In this document: piece by piece, positions 1 through 60,552 of the stretch
Position numbering within the stretch: position 1 is the first letter of the stretch
Layout: the number at the start of each line of letters is the position of its first letter
Source: Hormiphora californensis
Lineage: Eukaryota; Ctenophora; Tentaculata; Cydippida; Pleurobrachiidae
Reading direction: 5' to 3'
Assembly (NCBI GenBank): GCA_020137815.1
Contig: CM035359.1
Location: 5,721,679-5,785,678 of the forward strand
Length of the DNA: 64,000 nucleotides
The notes under the pieces: model-generated
The model's database searches: none
Told to the model about the DNA's origin: nothing
What the model saw: only the letters and a program-made list of their open reading frames with translations
Program-made: the position numbers and the translations under genes

Positions 1-909
1 ATGAATTGCCGCAGTCGTTATCGGTCATCTAGACGCTGACGGAGTCAGAACCTCAGATCAGACGAAAACCAAGCACGTTTGGACGTCACCAAAAGAAATT
101 TCGTCTCAAGATCAAGCCCGTCTGACTCCGTCTCGAACCCGGGCCATATGGGCCTAAACCCGTCTAGACGACGACTGGAGCAAACCGGGCCGGGTAAACG
201 GTAAATACTCACGGTTTTAACTCAGCCATTTCTTGACCAATATCGGTAAGGGGTTCATTTAATAATGATATAAGTTTTGTACACTATAATATCTTGTACC
301 CTTGTCCCTTACTCAACAAATGATATCATGTTATCTATTCCCCAGGACCCAAAATAGCTATAGTTGCTCGGCAACTATCATGTCGTCAGCTGGTAGCTGG
401 TCCCTGGGCTTTAGAATCTTCATCACGTGCTTACACGCGTGCCTCTACACAGTCTACAGTGCACATTTAGCTTCCCTCAACCTAGACACACGCAATCCGA
501 TTACCGCTTTACCCCTCCTCCCTCTATCTCTCTCACATCCCTTGCACAATCATCCCTGGACGCCCTTTGCCCCTGGCTGTATAAACAAAGTTCTCTCTCT
601 CACTCTCTCCCTCCCTCTCTCATTCTCTCTCTCACCTAGATTCCGATGAAGGTCACGTGGTGTGACAAATAACGAATGGGGTTGCTTGGCAACAATTGCC
701 TTGCGACCAGTGACAGTCTGATAACCCAGTCACGTGACTGTGCTGTGTGCACCGCCATGGACCCATGGGATGGCGGGTTCGGGGGATGGGGAAATCAGTT
801 TATAGTACTAGCTAAATCTCCGTGTGGATATATTTGGTACTTTGTTTGTTTTGTGTGATCGATATATCAGATCTCTCTCGTGTTTTTTGTTCGGTTTGTG
901 CCGCGGGGT
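1..909. other. Region upstream of the SIX gene
   Basis: No coding exon is recognised here. The stretch holds a pyrimidine-rich tract (about 500-640), a TATAAA at 579-584, two palindromes resembling RFX X-boxes (GTTGCTCGGCAAC at 363-375 and GTTGCTTGGCAAC at 681-693), and CACGTG E-boxes at 424-429, 654-659 and 731-736. These are consistent with a promoter or enhancer for the SIX gene that follows, but none is proven functional. Short open frames here have no recognisable protein content. Confidence 0.4.
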
Positions 910-1021
910 ATGGAAATGAGTTTTTTGGAGCAGATAAAAGATGCCACCCTCCCTCCACGTCCACCGGTCTACCTGCACCAGCAGCAGCTACCCCATCCTC
1001 AACACCGCCAACAACTACTGG
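910..1021 (+). CDS. Candidate alternative first coding exon of the SIX gene
   Basis: An ATG at 910 opens 37 codons (starting MEMSFLEQIKDATLPPRPP, then Q/H-rich) and ends at a G|GTATGT donor after 1021, in phase 1. Inside the first exon of the SIX gene, an ATTAG at 1970-1974 could act as a 3' splice site. It would resume in phase 1 with AEQYQYALSQLQ, the same frame used by the ATG at 1956. The join is frame-compatible, so this may be an upstream alternative start. The intron between would hold a (CT)n tract. Only phase and splice consensus support it, and the ATG at 1956 is equally usable. Confidence 0.35.
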
Positions 1022-1258
1022 GTATGTGATACTGAGTATCACAATATAGTTGGGTGATATGGCCCTATCACCCCCCTATCATCATGATGAGAGTGAGACG
1101 ACCCCCTATCACGGTTTCACATCTTCTCAGAGTAGTGTGATATGGACTTCAGTGTTCATCAGGATGATAGCCTATCATAAATCAAGATAGCTTCATGATC
1201 TCTGCTTAATGTCTCTCTTTCTTCCTTTCTTTCAATCTCTATCTGTCTCTCTTTCTCT

Positions 1259-1261
<3 letters not shown>

Positions 1262-1337
<76 letters not shown>
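1262..1337. repeat. (CT)n microsatellite
   Basis: Uninterrupted CT dinucleotides of about 76 bp, followed by a duplicated CCTTTTGATCT. The long arginine/glutamate or serine/leucine reading frames here are artefacts of the repeat. Confidence 0.95.
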
Positions 1338-1339
<2 letters not shown>

Positions 1340-1955
1340 TTTGATCTCCTTTTGATCATTCATCCTAAGCGGCATTTTTACATTGATCTGGTAGATATTT
1401 TTCTCAGTTAGCAACTTCACTTGCAATATTGAGCTTGACCCTTGCAAGGCTTGACCTTATCCGGATGGCGGATCCCATGACATGTCCTATCAAACACGTT
1501 GCAGAATGCAGATGGTGAAATGGAGAGCTTTCCCGTAAAACAGCAGAAGAAGATATCATCCCCGCCCTAAAAAGAGTAGCTGCAGCTCTCCCTCCATTTC
1601 CACTTCCATTTCCAGATCTGAATCCATCGTTAGGAGCATTGTGACCTTGTGATATGGAACGTGGTGGCGGTGGAAGGGCTCGTAACGGTCTAAAAACAGT
1701 TCCATGATATATCCGGCCACTAAAGGTATATAGATACACCGCGAGATGAGGTCCCACGAGATACATCCTCACACTTCCACTACCACCGTTCTCGCGACAA
1801 AAAGTGGAACGCCGCGGCCCTGATCTGACCACGTGATCACTTCTCTCTCTCGAGCTCAGTCACGTGGTTTTCAATCTATCTCTCTCTGTTTCTGAGTTTC
1901 ACGCTATTTTACTTGCCCCGCTCACATTAACTTGACTACCTGATCGGGCCACAAG

Positions 1956-10313
<8,358 letters not shown>

Positions 10314-10785
10314 CACGTTGAACTGCTAATAGTGATATAGTCTACCCTGTCAGAGCATTGCAACCTGACAGAGCTTCTACCAACATGAACGCTTCTCAGC
10401 CAGTATTTGATATCCTTTCGAAGATATGAGTTTTGGTAACTATTTGGGGGACACTGCTATAGTGCTATAGAACTGGAATGATGCTCAAGCACATCCTGGC
10501 TAGGGAACTGCTGCTAGAAATTGACACAGGTTGACTGTTCTTCAAGTTTTGTGTTCATTTGGGCACGTTTCGCCCCCCTACTACGCGGTCAATGTGTTCA
10601 TGTTTCCGGTTAGGATCTTGTAAGGTTTTGTACAGATATTATTTATTAGTGAGGAAGGGTCGAACTTACAAAAAGTTCTTGGGTATGATGATTGCCAAAA
10701 GTACTAGGGTAAGTTTGTTAGTTTACCCATTCCGTGCAGCCGCGGAAGGAGAAAACTAAACTTCCTCACTGATTATGCGGCTAAT

Positions 10786-10791
10786 AATAAA
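10786..10791 (+). terminator. Possible poly(A) signal of the SIX gene
   Basis: AATAAA about 470 bp after the SIX stop codon. A complementary TTTATT at 10830-10835 could serve the convergent Bsx gene, so the two 3' ends may nearly abut. Confidence 0.35.
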
Positions 10792-11344
10792 CAATTAATC
10801 GATATTGTTTATCATGATTATAGATGATGTTTATTTTAGTAAACTAGCTTGATACGATAATTTATACACTTTAGTGAGGATGCAACTAAAAATCAAATTG
10901 TCGTTAAAAACACACTCCAATAATTCTAAATTCTTCATCCTACAACTCAACCTGCTCAAGTAGGTCCCTAGATTCACTGCTACTATTATAGAACCAAAAT
11001 ATGATGATTCACCTTCGCTAAATTCTAGTAACTAAGAATTAAAATAGTTTAAAAGTAATATAATTGTCATCTCATATCACTCAAAGTCAGCATTTGAATT
11101 CTATTTTAATTTCTTAGAAACGCATTCCGTGTAAAAAAACGGTGTATAAATTCAGATCAATAGACCTTAACAAAAGTGATAAAACAACCTCAAGATCTAG
11201 TCTTATCTGAGCTTCATCTACGATTTGAGTCCTCATGTCTCACTGCCTTATGCATATTTTAACGAATATGCTTCTAATATCTCGCGGTTAACCCATGCAC
11301 CACTCTTTTCAAAGTTTCCTATATCACATCTCATGACACTGTCA

Positions 11345-11485
11345 CTTGTAGAGGAGATACGGTAACGCATTACCGTAATGAGACGTACACGTTACGTAGC
11401 GCGTGGGTACTATGAAAGTACACTTTTTCAACTACGTAAAGTGTGCGTCTCATTACGGTAATGCGTTACGGTTTTCCACTACAAG
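11345..11485. mobile_element. 141-bp inverted-repeat element
   Basis: Arms of about 40 bp around CGGTAACGCATTACCGTAAT, inverted at the right as ATTACGGTAATGCGTTACGG and bounded by CTTGTAG/CTACAAG. I found no clear target duplication. It lies 20 bp beyond the Bsx stop codon, in the probable 3' UTR. Confidence 0.65.
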
Positions 11486-11505
11486 CGGCCGTGTGACACA
11501 CGTTT

Positions 11506-17826
<6,321 letters not shown>

Positions 17827-18116
17827 ACCCCCCGATAGAAGGCACGAAGATAAAATGGCTAAATTATAATATTATTATTTTATTATTAATATAAAAATAC
17901 GAGGACCCCATATTGCTAGTGCTAGTCGTTTGGTCATCTCCTATAACCAAAAACTTGACTACAAGCACCTATCACTGATAGTATCAGTTGGAAAAGACAA
18001 TTAAATAAAATGGTATCTAATTTAATTTCAACTATCCAATGACTCCCACACCAAGCATGGGCCAAGAAGATAGAAGTTGGGAGGGAGATATTAAAATAAA
18101 AAACCATGGCGGAGGA

Positions 18117-18172
18117 TTGGTAATGAAATTCCCCCTCTGCGCTAGCAATAATAGGGGTGACTTCGTAACCAA
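18117..18172. mobile_element. 56-bp TTGGTRAC micro-MITE
   Basis: Begins TTGGTAATGAAATT and ends GACTTCGTAACCAA, with a perfect 9-bp duplication GGCGGAGGA at 18108-18116 and 18173-18181. The right half resembles the copy at 54895. Confidence 0.85.
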
Positions 18173-18518
18173 GGCGGAGGACCGGACTAGAAAACACATG
18201 CATATTGCATAAATTGAGGAACTCAGATATTCTTAGAAAAGAGCACGCTGCTTTTCCAAGAATCCCTGAGTTCTGTAAACCGTGGTTTTACTAGGTTCAA
18301 AATTGCTGTCAACCGCTGTTATACGTTAGTGGTCTCCCATTGTACTACAACTTGTAGCTCCTTTGCTGGTTGATTTTATGTAGTCTTTTAGTCCTGTTTG
18401 CGTAAATACGATCTATCGATAGAGCCTGATCCCCCTCTCTGGAAGTTATTTGTGACCACTGCCCAATTGAGCTATTATTCTGTCGAGAATATCCAGTCTG
18501 TCCAGGGACGGTCTGGGG

Positions 18519-19189
18519 TTGGTGACATAGACACCGTGCGCGACCAAGATTGAGCTCACACACAGGTGTCTGCTCCGCCTCAAAAAGGTTCGTTTCTTTC
18601 AAGGGATGTTGCACGCGATCCACTGGACCGATTTGCATCCGGTTTGTCGCAAAAGACTACAAATGATACTAATATACTGGAAAATACCCGAGAAGTTTAT
18701 CTGTCAACAAGAAGTGGGTCAAAATTGACACTGAAGTCAAACCTATAATCTGGCTTACGAGAGTTTCTGCACTACGCCCATGCGATTTAGAAGATATTGG
18801 GAGATATGTTGATGCAATTAGCATCAGTTATTAATGCCGGGTATTTTCCAGTACTTATAAGAGTTCAACCTATATTCTGATACCCTCAGATTCATTCTAC
18901 ACCGTCTGGGAGTGGTGCAAAAAGGCTCGGAAGCCAGATCATCGATTTGACTTCAGTGTCAATTTTGACCCACTTCCTGTTGACAGAAAAACTTCTCGGG
19001 TATTTTCCAGTAAACTAGGACCAATTTGTAGTCTTTTGCGACAAACCGGATGCAAATCGGTCCAGTCGATCACGTGCAATTTGGCTTGAAAGACACGACC
19101 CTTTTTTAGGGGGCGGAGCGGACACCTATGTGCGAGCTCGATCTCGGTCGCTGCGCGATCTCGCACGCACTAGGTGTCAATGTCACCAA
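18519..19189. mobile_element. 671-bp foldback member of the TTGGTRAC family
   Basis: Ends TTGGTGACATAGACACC and GGTGTCAATGTCACCAA, with a perfect 9-bp duplication GGTCTGGGG at 18510-18518 and 19190-19198. The arms of roughly 250 bp are inverted copies; for example the strings around CCGGTTTGTCGCAAAAGACT recur in reverse complement near 19040. There is no transposase frame. It is the largest member of a family otherwise 34-122 bp long. Confidence 0.85.
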
Positions 19190-19773
19190 GGTCTGGGGAA
19201 TCTCTTCAGCCATTTACCAAGGAGAAATTTGAATGAGGCAGGTCGAGCCGCTCTGTATGCAAATGTATAGTACTTTGTAGCGACGACTTCAGAGGCTCAA
19301 AGTAACCTCAAAATGGTGAAAAAAATGTATGTTTCAACCCTGGAAACAAAAATGCTAAATTTGCCCGCAGTGCGGGCAAGCCCCGTAGGGGGATCGTAGG
19401 GGGATCGCCCTATACGGGCGCGCGAACAGTGCAGTGGGTACTGGGTCACCTGTGACCCAATCGTCTCAAAAGGGCTAAATCAAAGTCCCGTTGACTCATT
19501 AGTCTACGAGATCTGGAACCATGCTAGACGTCTAGGGGGACATTTTTTGCCCAAATTGTTCAAATACTAACTGTCCGGGTTACCCGAGTTTCTAGATATC
19601 CTCCACAGTATGACAGCAACAAAATATCAGGTTGATCATAGGCCATAGAGATTCTCATGTGACACAATATATCCATCACAGATCTCGTACAAAATCTATC
19701 TGCTAACTGCGGCAGAGTTCCTGACCATTCATAGTTATTACTATTTAAACGAAACATTTTGTAACATGTAATA

Positions 19774-20655
19774 CCGTGTGCGGCAAAAAAAAGCCCCCCC
19801 CCCCCCTAGACCACCAAAGTTGCCGATGTGGTGGAGAGCTGTAACTTGGCAGGGTTGCTCCACTATGTCTATCTTGATCCTGACAGAAAAATCAGAGCTC
19901 TAGCTCAAAATTCATTTTCATGAACGGAATGAACTTCTCCGTTCCTTCGATATGAGACCCCCTCATCATTCAGAATTTTTTGCCCGTCTTTGGCTATCGA
20001 TTAGCTTTCCAATGTGACCAAGATCATCTAAATTGGACAACCACAAGAGACACAGTGTCATGTTTCTTAAAGTTAGTCAGGTCATGTGATCCTCACCGAA
20101 TCGTTGAGTATTCAGTATTACGAATCAGTCTAAGTGGTAGAGAATCACGTATCACGGCTACTAATGAGGGATGACGATGCTGATTGGTCATGAGATCTGT
20201 AGCTCTGTGATAAATGTCCTCTTTCCTCGAATCACATTACCCTGTATTGGTACACATACCTCATTAGCGGCCGTGATACGAGATTCCTCTGCCCCTTGGC
20301 TCGATTAGCAATCCCGGATAATCAACGATTCGGTGAGGATCACATGACCTGACTAACTTTAAGAAACATGACACTGTGTCTCTTGTGGTTGCCCAATTTA
20401 GATGATCTTGGTCACATTGGAAAGCTAATCGATAGCCAAAGATAATTGCTTGAATTCTGGACCGAAAATGTATTTTTCTTGGAATGAATGACAATGTTCA
20501 TTCCTATCAAAAAAATGAAGTTTGAGCTAGAGCTCTGATTTTTCTGTCAGGATCAAGATAGACATAGTGGAGCAACCCTGCCAAGTTACAGCTCTCCACC
20601 ACATCGGCAACTATGGTGGTCTAGGGGGGGGGGGCTTTTTTTTTGCCGCACACGG
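19774..20655. mobile_element. 882-bp TA-flanked foldback element
   Basis: Ends CCGTGTGCGGCAAAAAAAAG into a poly-C run, mirrored at the right, with TA on both sides (19772-19773, 20656-20657). Arms of about 390 bp match in inverted orientation. The paired short frames in the arms are not genes. Confidence 0.8.
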
Positions 20656-20934
20656 TATAACGTACAAAAAAAGATGTATGCATGTGTTAGTGTGGTACAA
20701 AATGGTACAAAATGGTATTGGTACAAAATGGTACAAAAATGATACGTGTGCAATAAAACCATAGTACGATCATGGACCCCTCAATTTTCCATAATTCTCG
20801 ATTTTGCACCAGACAGCTGATTTTTGAACTGTTCTCTCTATCTCTTTTCTCTCCCTACCACCCCTCTCTCTCGCCCTCAGTCTCACTCAATCTCTCTCGC
20901 TCTCAGTCTCACTCTATAATTTCCTCCCGATGGT

Positions 20935-22480
20935 TCCCTCCACTAAAGGGTATTTTTCCCGGGGGGTAAAGAAATTTTTGGGCTTGGGCCCTTCCCCCGA
21001 CAAAAGGACACGGAAACATTTTGACACAAAAAAAAGTTTCCCCTTACTGGGGGAGAGAGAGATAGAGATAGAGAAAAGAGAGAGAGGGGAGGAGAGAGAG
21101 AGAAAAGAGAGAGAGAGAGAGGAGGGAAAAAGGGTAAAAAGTAAATAGTGTTGTCCCCCTCACCGCCTTGTCTTTATTTTCCCCATCCCATCAGATGCCC
21201 TAATTTTTTCCCCCATTTACCCCCCCCCCTTTAATGTTTGGGGAAACAGTTGGCCCTCTCCCCTCACTAAATTTCTCACCTTTCCCCGTCCCTTTTTTCA
21301 TGGTTTTCTAAAAAAACAAAATACAATTTAAACCTACAAAAAAGTGATTTGTGACTAAGGGGGGGATGAACCCGAAAATGGCCGGGTTTTTTTCCCTCCA
21401 AATCCCTTGAATTCCCTTTTGAAGGGGAACTTGGGATTTCATCAACCTATTTTTTGGGAACCTTTGCAGTTTTCCCCCATAAAGAGAGGGGGGAAAGGAG
21501 ATAGAGAGAGGAGGTAAACGGAGAGATATGGAAAGGGGAAAAAGAAGAGAAGAGAGAGAGAGAGAGATGAGTTTTGAATTTTTAAAAGGGGAGGTAGAGA
21601 GAGAGAGAAAAGAGAGAGAGATAGAGAGGAAACGTTTAGAGGGAGGGAAAAAAGGTAAAAGGGCCCCAAAAAAACCCCTTTTTTTGGGGGCCCCCCCCCT
21701 TTCGTTGGGTTCCCCGGGGGGTTTTTTTTGTTTGGGGAAAAAAAAATTTTTTTTCCCCCCCCTTTTTTTTTTGGGGCCCCCCGGGTTTTCCCCCCCAAAT
21801 TTTTTTTTTCCCTATTTTTTTTTGGGGGTTTTCTTTGGGAAATGTGGGAGAGATAGAGGGTTTTTTTCCCCATTAAACCTGTCTAGAATTTACTACCATC
21901 CTAAAATTCGGACTTTGAGGGGGGAATCACCCATCGTCCAGTTACGATCGGTCAAGTGGGGAGAAAGGGGAAGGGGGGGGTAGAAGGGGGGGAGGGGGAG
22001 GAAAAGGGGTAATATTGGGAAAAGAAGGGGGGGGGGTTAATTTTGGTTTCCGGGTATACATTTGCCAGGTGGTCCGCCCGAATGGGAAAAAACAAAACTA
22101 GGAAAATTAAAAGGGGGTATTAAGGGGAAAAAAATACCCCGGGGCTTTTAATTAAAGGCATAACAGGGTTTTACCCGTTTTGGGTCGGCCCCGGGGGAGG
22201 GGAGATGCTGGGGGGGGTTTTAAAACAAACCCCCTTTTTTAAAATTTTTAAAAGGGGGTTTTTGGGCTCGCGAAAAGGGCCGGAGGTCGAGCTAGGGCCT
22301 AGGCAAGTTCTTTTATAGGGAGTTTGGACTGGAAGTCCGGGGGGGAATTTTGGTTTGGTTGATATGAAGGGGTTTTTGGTTCGGGATTGGCCCCAAATTT
22401 ATCGGTGCCCCAATTAGTTTTTTAAGGGAAAAAACGGGCAGCCGGATTTTTTTTTTGGCCTTGATAAGGCAACAACTAAA
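20935..22480. other. Poor-consensus, homopolymer-rich interval
   Basis: Dominated by runs such as A8T8C8 and G-rich or A-rich blocks that differ in texture from everything around it. It looks like an unpolished long-read consensus over a purine-rich repeat. No gene should be called here. Confidence 0.7.
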
Positions 22481-23185
22481 AAATGATAAAAATAGTAACA
22501 CAAAAGATAAAATATATATATCTGATGCCTCCCCACGACCGACTTTTACACAATATTACACTTTTTATTACATCTCATTCTCAATATATGTATCTAAAAT
22601 CTCTTTCAAGTTTTAATTTCACGATCTAGATACTATCTAATTGATAGCTATGTATAGTTGCATTAAACTTGTCTGGCGGCGCCTAACCAGTTAGTTTGAC
22701 AGTATGCTCAGATCGGATCACCGCGACCAGACAGTATATTCATATTAATTATACACATACGATACATAAACAAACACAAAAACACAAAAATAAGCCTCCC
22801 AGGGCTCTTTTTATCTCATAATATTATCAATCACATACATTGTTTATTAAGTTTTGAGATTTACTTCAATGCCTTGGACAGCATTATAATGATAACACAA
22901 TTATCTAGATATTATCTCTAATTCACTATATCGCAATAATCAGTCCATTACTGATTAATTGATAAAAAATATAACATTTCATCCTTACTTCTTCTCCCTT
23001 TCAACCCCTCACATAACGCGTTTTATAAAAGCCTCATTATATCACATCTATAATAGTTCAACGTCCATATTACTTCATCTCAGCAATTGGAAATCATGTG
23101 TCCATATAATGATCATGTTTTATCAGCATGGTTACCAGTGGTTACTAACCACTAGTAACCATGGTAACCACAATCTACTAATCAC

Positions 23186-57846
<34,661 letters not shown>

Positions 57847-58085
57847 GGTTCAAGCCATTCAAGTCAACATGGCAGCCTATAAACACTTGTTATCTTATAA
57901 TTTATAAAAGCGGGAAAATGAAAGCTAATGTTGTTTAATGGGTAATTTTATGATCTGAAATTTTAAAACTATAAATACAATAATATTTTAACAGCAATTA
58001 ATTAAACAGTATATTTTTCCCTCAAAACTGAACAAATAAAATATATGAATTTAAATGAATCTAAATGAATTTTAAAATCTGATGA

Positions 58086-58600
58086 TTACTGAACAACGGT
58101 GGCAGTGAATTTCCCGGAAAGGAGTGATCCTATTACACTTAAAATCAACTGAACATCTATGCCCCTTGGTAACACAAACAGTCCCGTTCCTTCACTGTGA
58201 TTGACAGTGTACGCGAGGGCTGGTGTTGCTTTCACCGCAGCACATATCGCATTTGAGCATCTGAGTGAGGATAGATTTTTTTAAATGTGAAGCAAAATAC
58301 AAAAAACTACAGAATTACTAGTTAGGCATTAGAACACTTGTTAGGCATTGGTGTCGAGAGGTTTAAAAAGGTTCCAAACCTAAAACAAGTCATTCCAGTG
58401 ATGGACAATGAGTGTAGAACGCCCGAATTACAGTCAAGTTTCTCTCCTACTGAGGAAGTGAAGTTTCCAGCAGATACAACTCGAACAACACGGTCCTCTG
58501 CATGTACAAACTTTGTTTCACTGTGGTTTTCGGCTGCTTCTTGAATTTGCAGGGCATCACATGCGTCGCTTGTGAGGTAAGAGTATACTGAAACTTCCAT
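58086..58600 (-). CDS. Standalone heavy-metal-associated (HMA) domain protein, ATP7 N-terminal relative
   Basis: Two exons, 58380-58600 and 58086-58260, joined in phase 2 across a 119-bp intron (AG|GTTTGG donor, CTCACTCAG acceptor), give 131 residues. Residues 1-60 (MEVSVYSYLTSDACDALQI...) resemble the degenerate first module of the adjacent ATP7 (MNVTVNVYYSNDQAELQQI). An HMA domain follows whose metal site, GMTCFRC (C72, C75), is completed only by splicing. Its second half, KATPALAYTVNHSEGTGLFV to LLSGKFTATVVQ, parallels ATP7 LFEIRLREERGIFVCSPE to IGPKFTAVK. The stop TAA is at 58086-58088, and the ATP7 ATG lies 239 bp downstream on the same strand. No membrane segment. Probably a small cytosolic copper-binding protein born by partial tandem duplication; it could instead be an alternative 5' product of the ATP7 locus. 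Confidence 0.75.
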
Positions 58601-58989
58601 CCTAACAAATAAAACGTAACTAAGTTAAAAAATGAGATAGGAACAGTCGGAAAATAGCGCATCAGAAGTTTCCGAAACTCGAAAGTCAAAACTGAAAAGT
58701 CAAAAATCTCTGGAAAGTCAAAAAAGGAAAACGTTAAAATCTGGGTGCCTTTCATTGCTAACAATTGGTAGTTTTGGCGCGCGCGACGGGTTAGGGCTAT
58801 CCGTTAGGGTCTGGTTAGGGTTTGGTTTGGGGTTATCGGTTAGGGCTATCGATTCTCTAACTGATACCGTTTAGTTTACTCAAATCGGCCATGTGGTTCC
58901 ATGGCTATAGCCGTTTGAAAAAAGTCGGTCTAAGTATACTCTTTTGGTAGCGCGCACCTGTAAACAGGCTGCAAGGCACCAAGATTATA

Positions 58990-60552
58990 CAGGGTGTCCC
59001 ATATATTCTGTGGGTCGGTTGGCGAGCTGTCACGCAAAAACGGTGATAGTTGTGTGAAAACAGACTACGGGAGTGTGCTGGATTAATTCCTTCCTAACTG
59101 ATGGCTTTGTTTTGAAATTAAATTTCAAAAGTTCATTTTTCATGAATGAACATTCCTGTCATTCATTCGTGAATTCTGAAATATTGTTTACCTTGAGTAA
59201 AAAACTTTTCTTTGGCTCGAAATTATCTTTCCAATGAGCACCATAAAAATCAAATTGAAGCACCGGGTCGCATGGCAGGTGAGAAAATGCAAATGCATGA
59301 TTTTGGCCATTCCTGCGACTTTCAATCAGCTGTATCACCGCTACTTTTTGTTCAATCCTTTTAAAAGTTTGGGTGAACATCGGTGAAGATAAGATCTTTG
59401 CTCACAAGAAAAATCAAGGTCAAAACTCAAAGTTCATTTTTCATTTTTGGTAGTTCATTCCACTCATTCAGGAACAAACATCCCTAAAGTGACGAAAAGG
59501 TTTGGGTTTTGTTTGGCCCATGTCCTGAAACGACAGAGAGGTGTAAAAACGTGTTTCCGGGCTAGTTAGTGGGTGTCCATGTGATCATTATGATATCTGA
59601 CATCTTTGCTGAGCCATAATTAAGAGATTTTCTCAAATCAAACATGGGATACGAGTATTCTGCGATTGGTATCGTGCACCAATAACAAGAGATACCATAG
59701 CACCTCAGAAATTATGATTAGCTAAATGAAATGAGTTGATTCACGCTTGAAAATGTTCGTTTAGTCCGACTTTACATTGGTTTTAATCTTTTCAATCGTA
59801 AATCAACTCATCTCATTTAGCTAATCATAATTTTTGAGGTGCTATGGGATCTCTTGTTATTGGTGCACGATAGCAATCGCAGAATACTCGTATCCCATGT
59901 TTGAATTTGAGAAAATCTCTTAATTATGGCTCAGCAAAGGTGTCAGATATCATAATGATCACATGGACACCCACTAACTAGCCCAGAAACACTTTTTTAC
60001 ACCTCTCTGTCGTTTCAGGACATGGGCCAAACAAAACCCAAACCTTTTCGTCACTTTAGGGATGTTTGTTCCTGAATGAGTGGAATGAACTACCAAAAAT
60101 GAAAAATGAACTTTGAGTTTTGACCTTGATTTTTCTTGTGAGCAAAGATCTTATCTTCACCGATGTTCACCCAAACTTTTAAAAGGATTAAACAAAAAGT
60201 AGCGGTGATACAGCTGATTGAAAGTCGCAGGAATGGCCAAAATCATGCATTTGCATTTTCTCACCTGCCATGCGACCCGGTGCTTCAATTTGATTTTATG
60301 GTGCTCATTGGAAAGATAATTTCGAGCCAAAGAAAAGTTTTTTACTCAAGGTAAACAATATTTCAGAATTCACGAATGAATGACAGGAATGTCCATTCAT
60401 GAAAAATGAACTTTTGAAATTTAATTTCAAAACAAAGCCATCAGTTAGGAAGGAATTAATCCAGCACACTCCCGTAGTCTGTTTTCACACAACTATCACC
60501 GTTTTTGCGTGACAGCTCGCCAACCGACCCACAGAATATATGGGACACCCTG
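58990..60552. mobile_element. 1.56-kb mariner-like foldback element
   Basis: Ends CAGGGTGTCCCATATATTCT, mirrored at the right, with TA on both sides. Arms of about 700 bp are nearly identical and inverted, and the centre near 59720-59830 holds a second stem (GATTAGCTAAATGA...). Ends of the CAGGGTGTCCC type are common in mariner-related elements. The paired 73- and 63-codon frames are arm sequence, not genes. Confidence 0.85.

Larger units (their letters stand above)
10314..11505. other. Convergent intergenic interval between the SIX and Bsx genes
   Basis: Probable 3' UTRs of both homeobox genes. I see no exon here; there are AT-rich stretches and the inverted-repeat element at 11345-11485. 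Confidence 0.5.
17827..23185. other. Gene-free interval between Bsx and ATP7
   Basis: No exon recognised. The interval holds micro-MITEs at 18117 and 18519, a TA foldback at 19774-20655, the badly resolved stretch 20935-22480, and AT-rich unique sequence. A TTTATT at 22843-22848 (AATAAA on the minus strand) lies about 340 bp beyond the ATP7 stop and could be its poly(A) signal. The 5' flank of Bsx lies at the left edge. Confidence 0.5.

Noticed and set aside
1159-1447. Arg/Glu-repeat and Ser/Leu-repeat proteins over GA/CT tracts (also near 2600, 7500, 16300, 32400, 40500, 52900)
   Set aside because: Pure dinucleotide repeats are open in several frames on both strands; there is no unique sequence or splice support.
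21528-21983. A 151-residue open frame in the G/F-rich interval
   Set aside because: It lies in the poor-consensus stretch and its composition follows homopolymer runs.
59159-60354. Paired short frames MFTQTFKRI... on opposite strands
   Set aside because: They are the arms of the mariner-like foldback at 58990-60552; there is no transposase motif.
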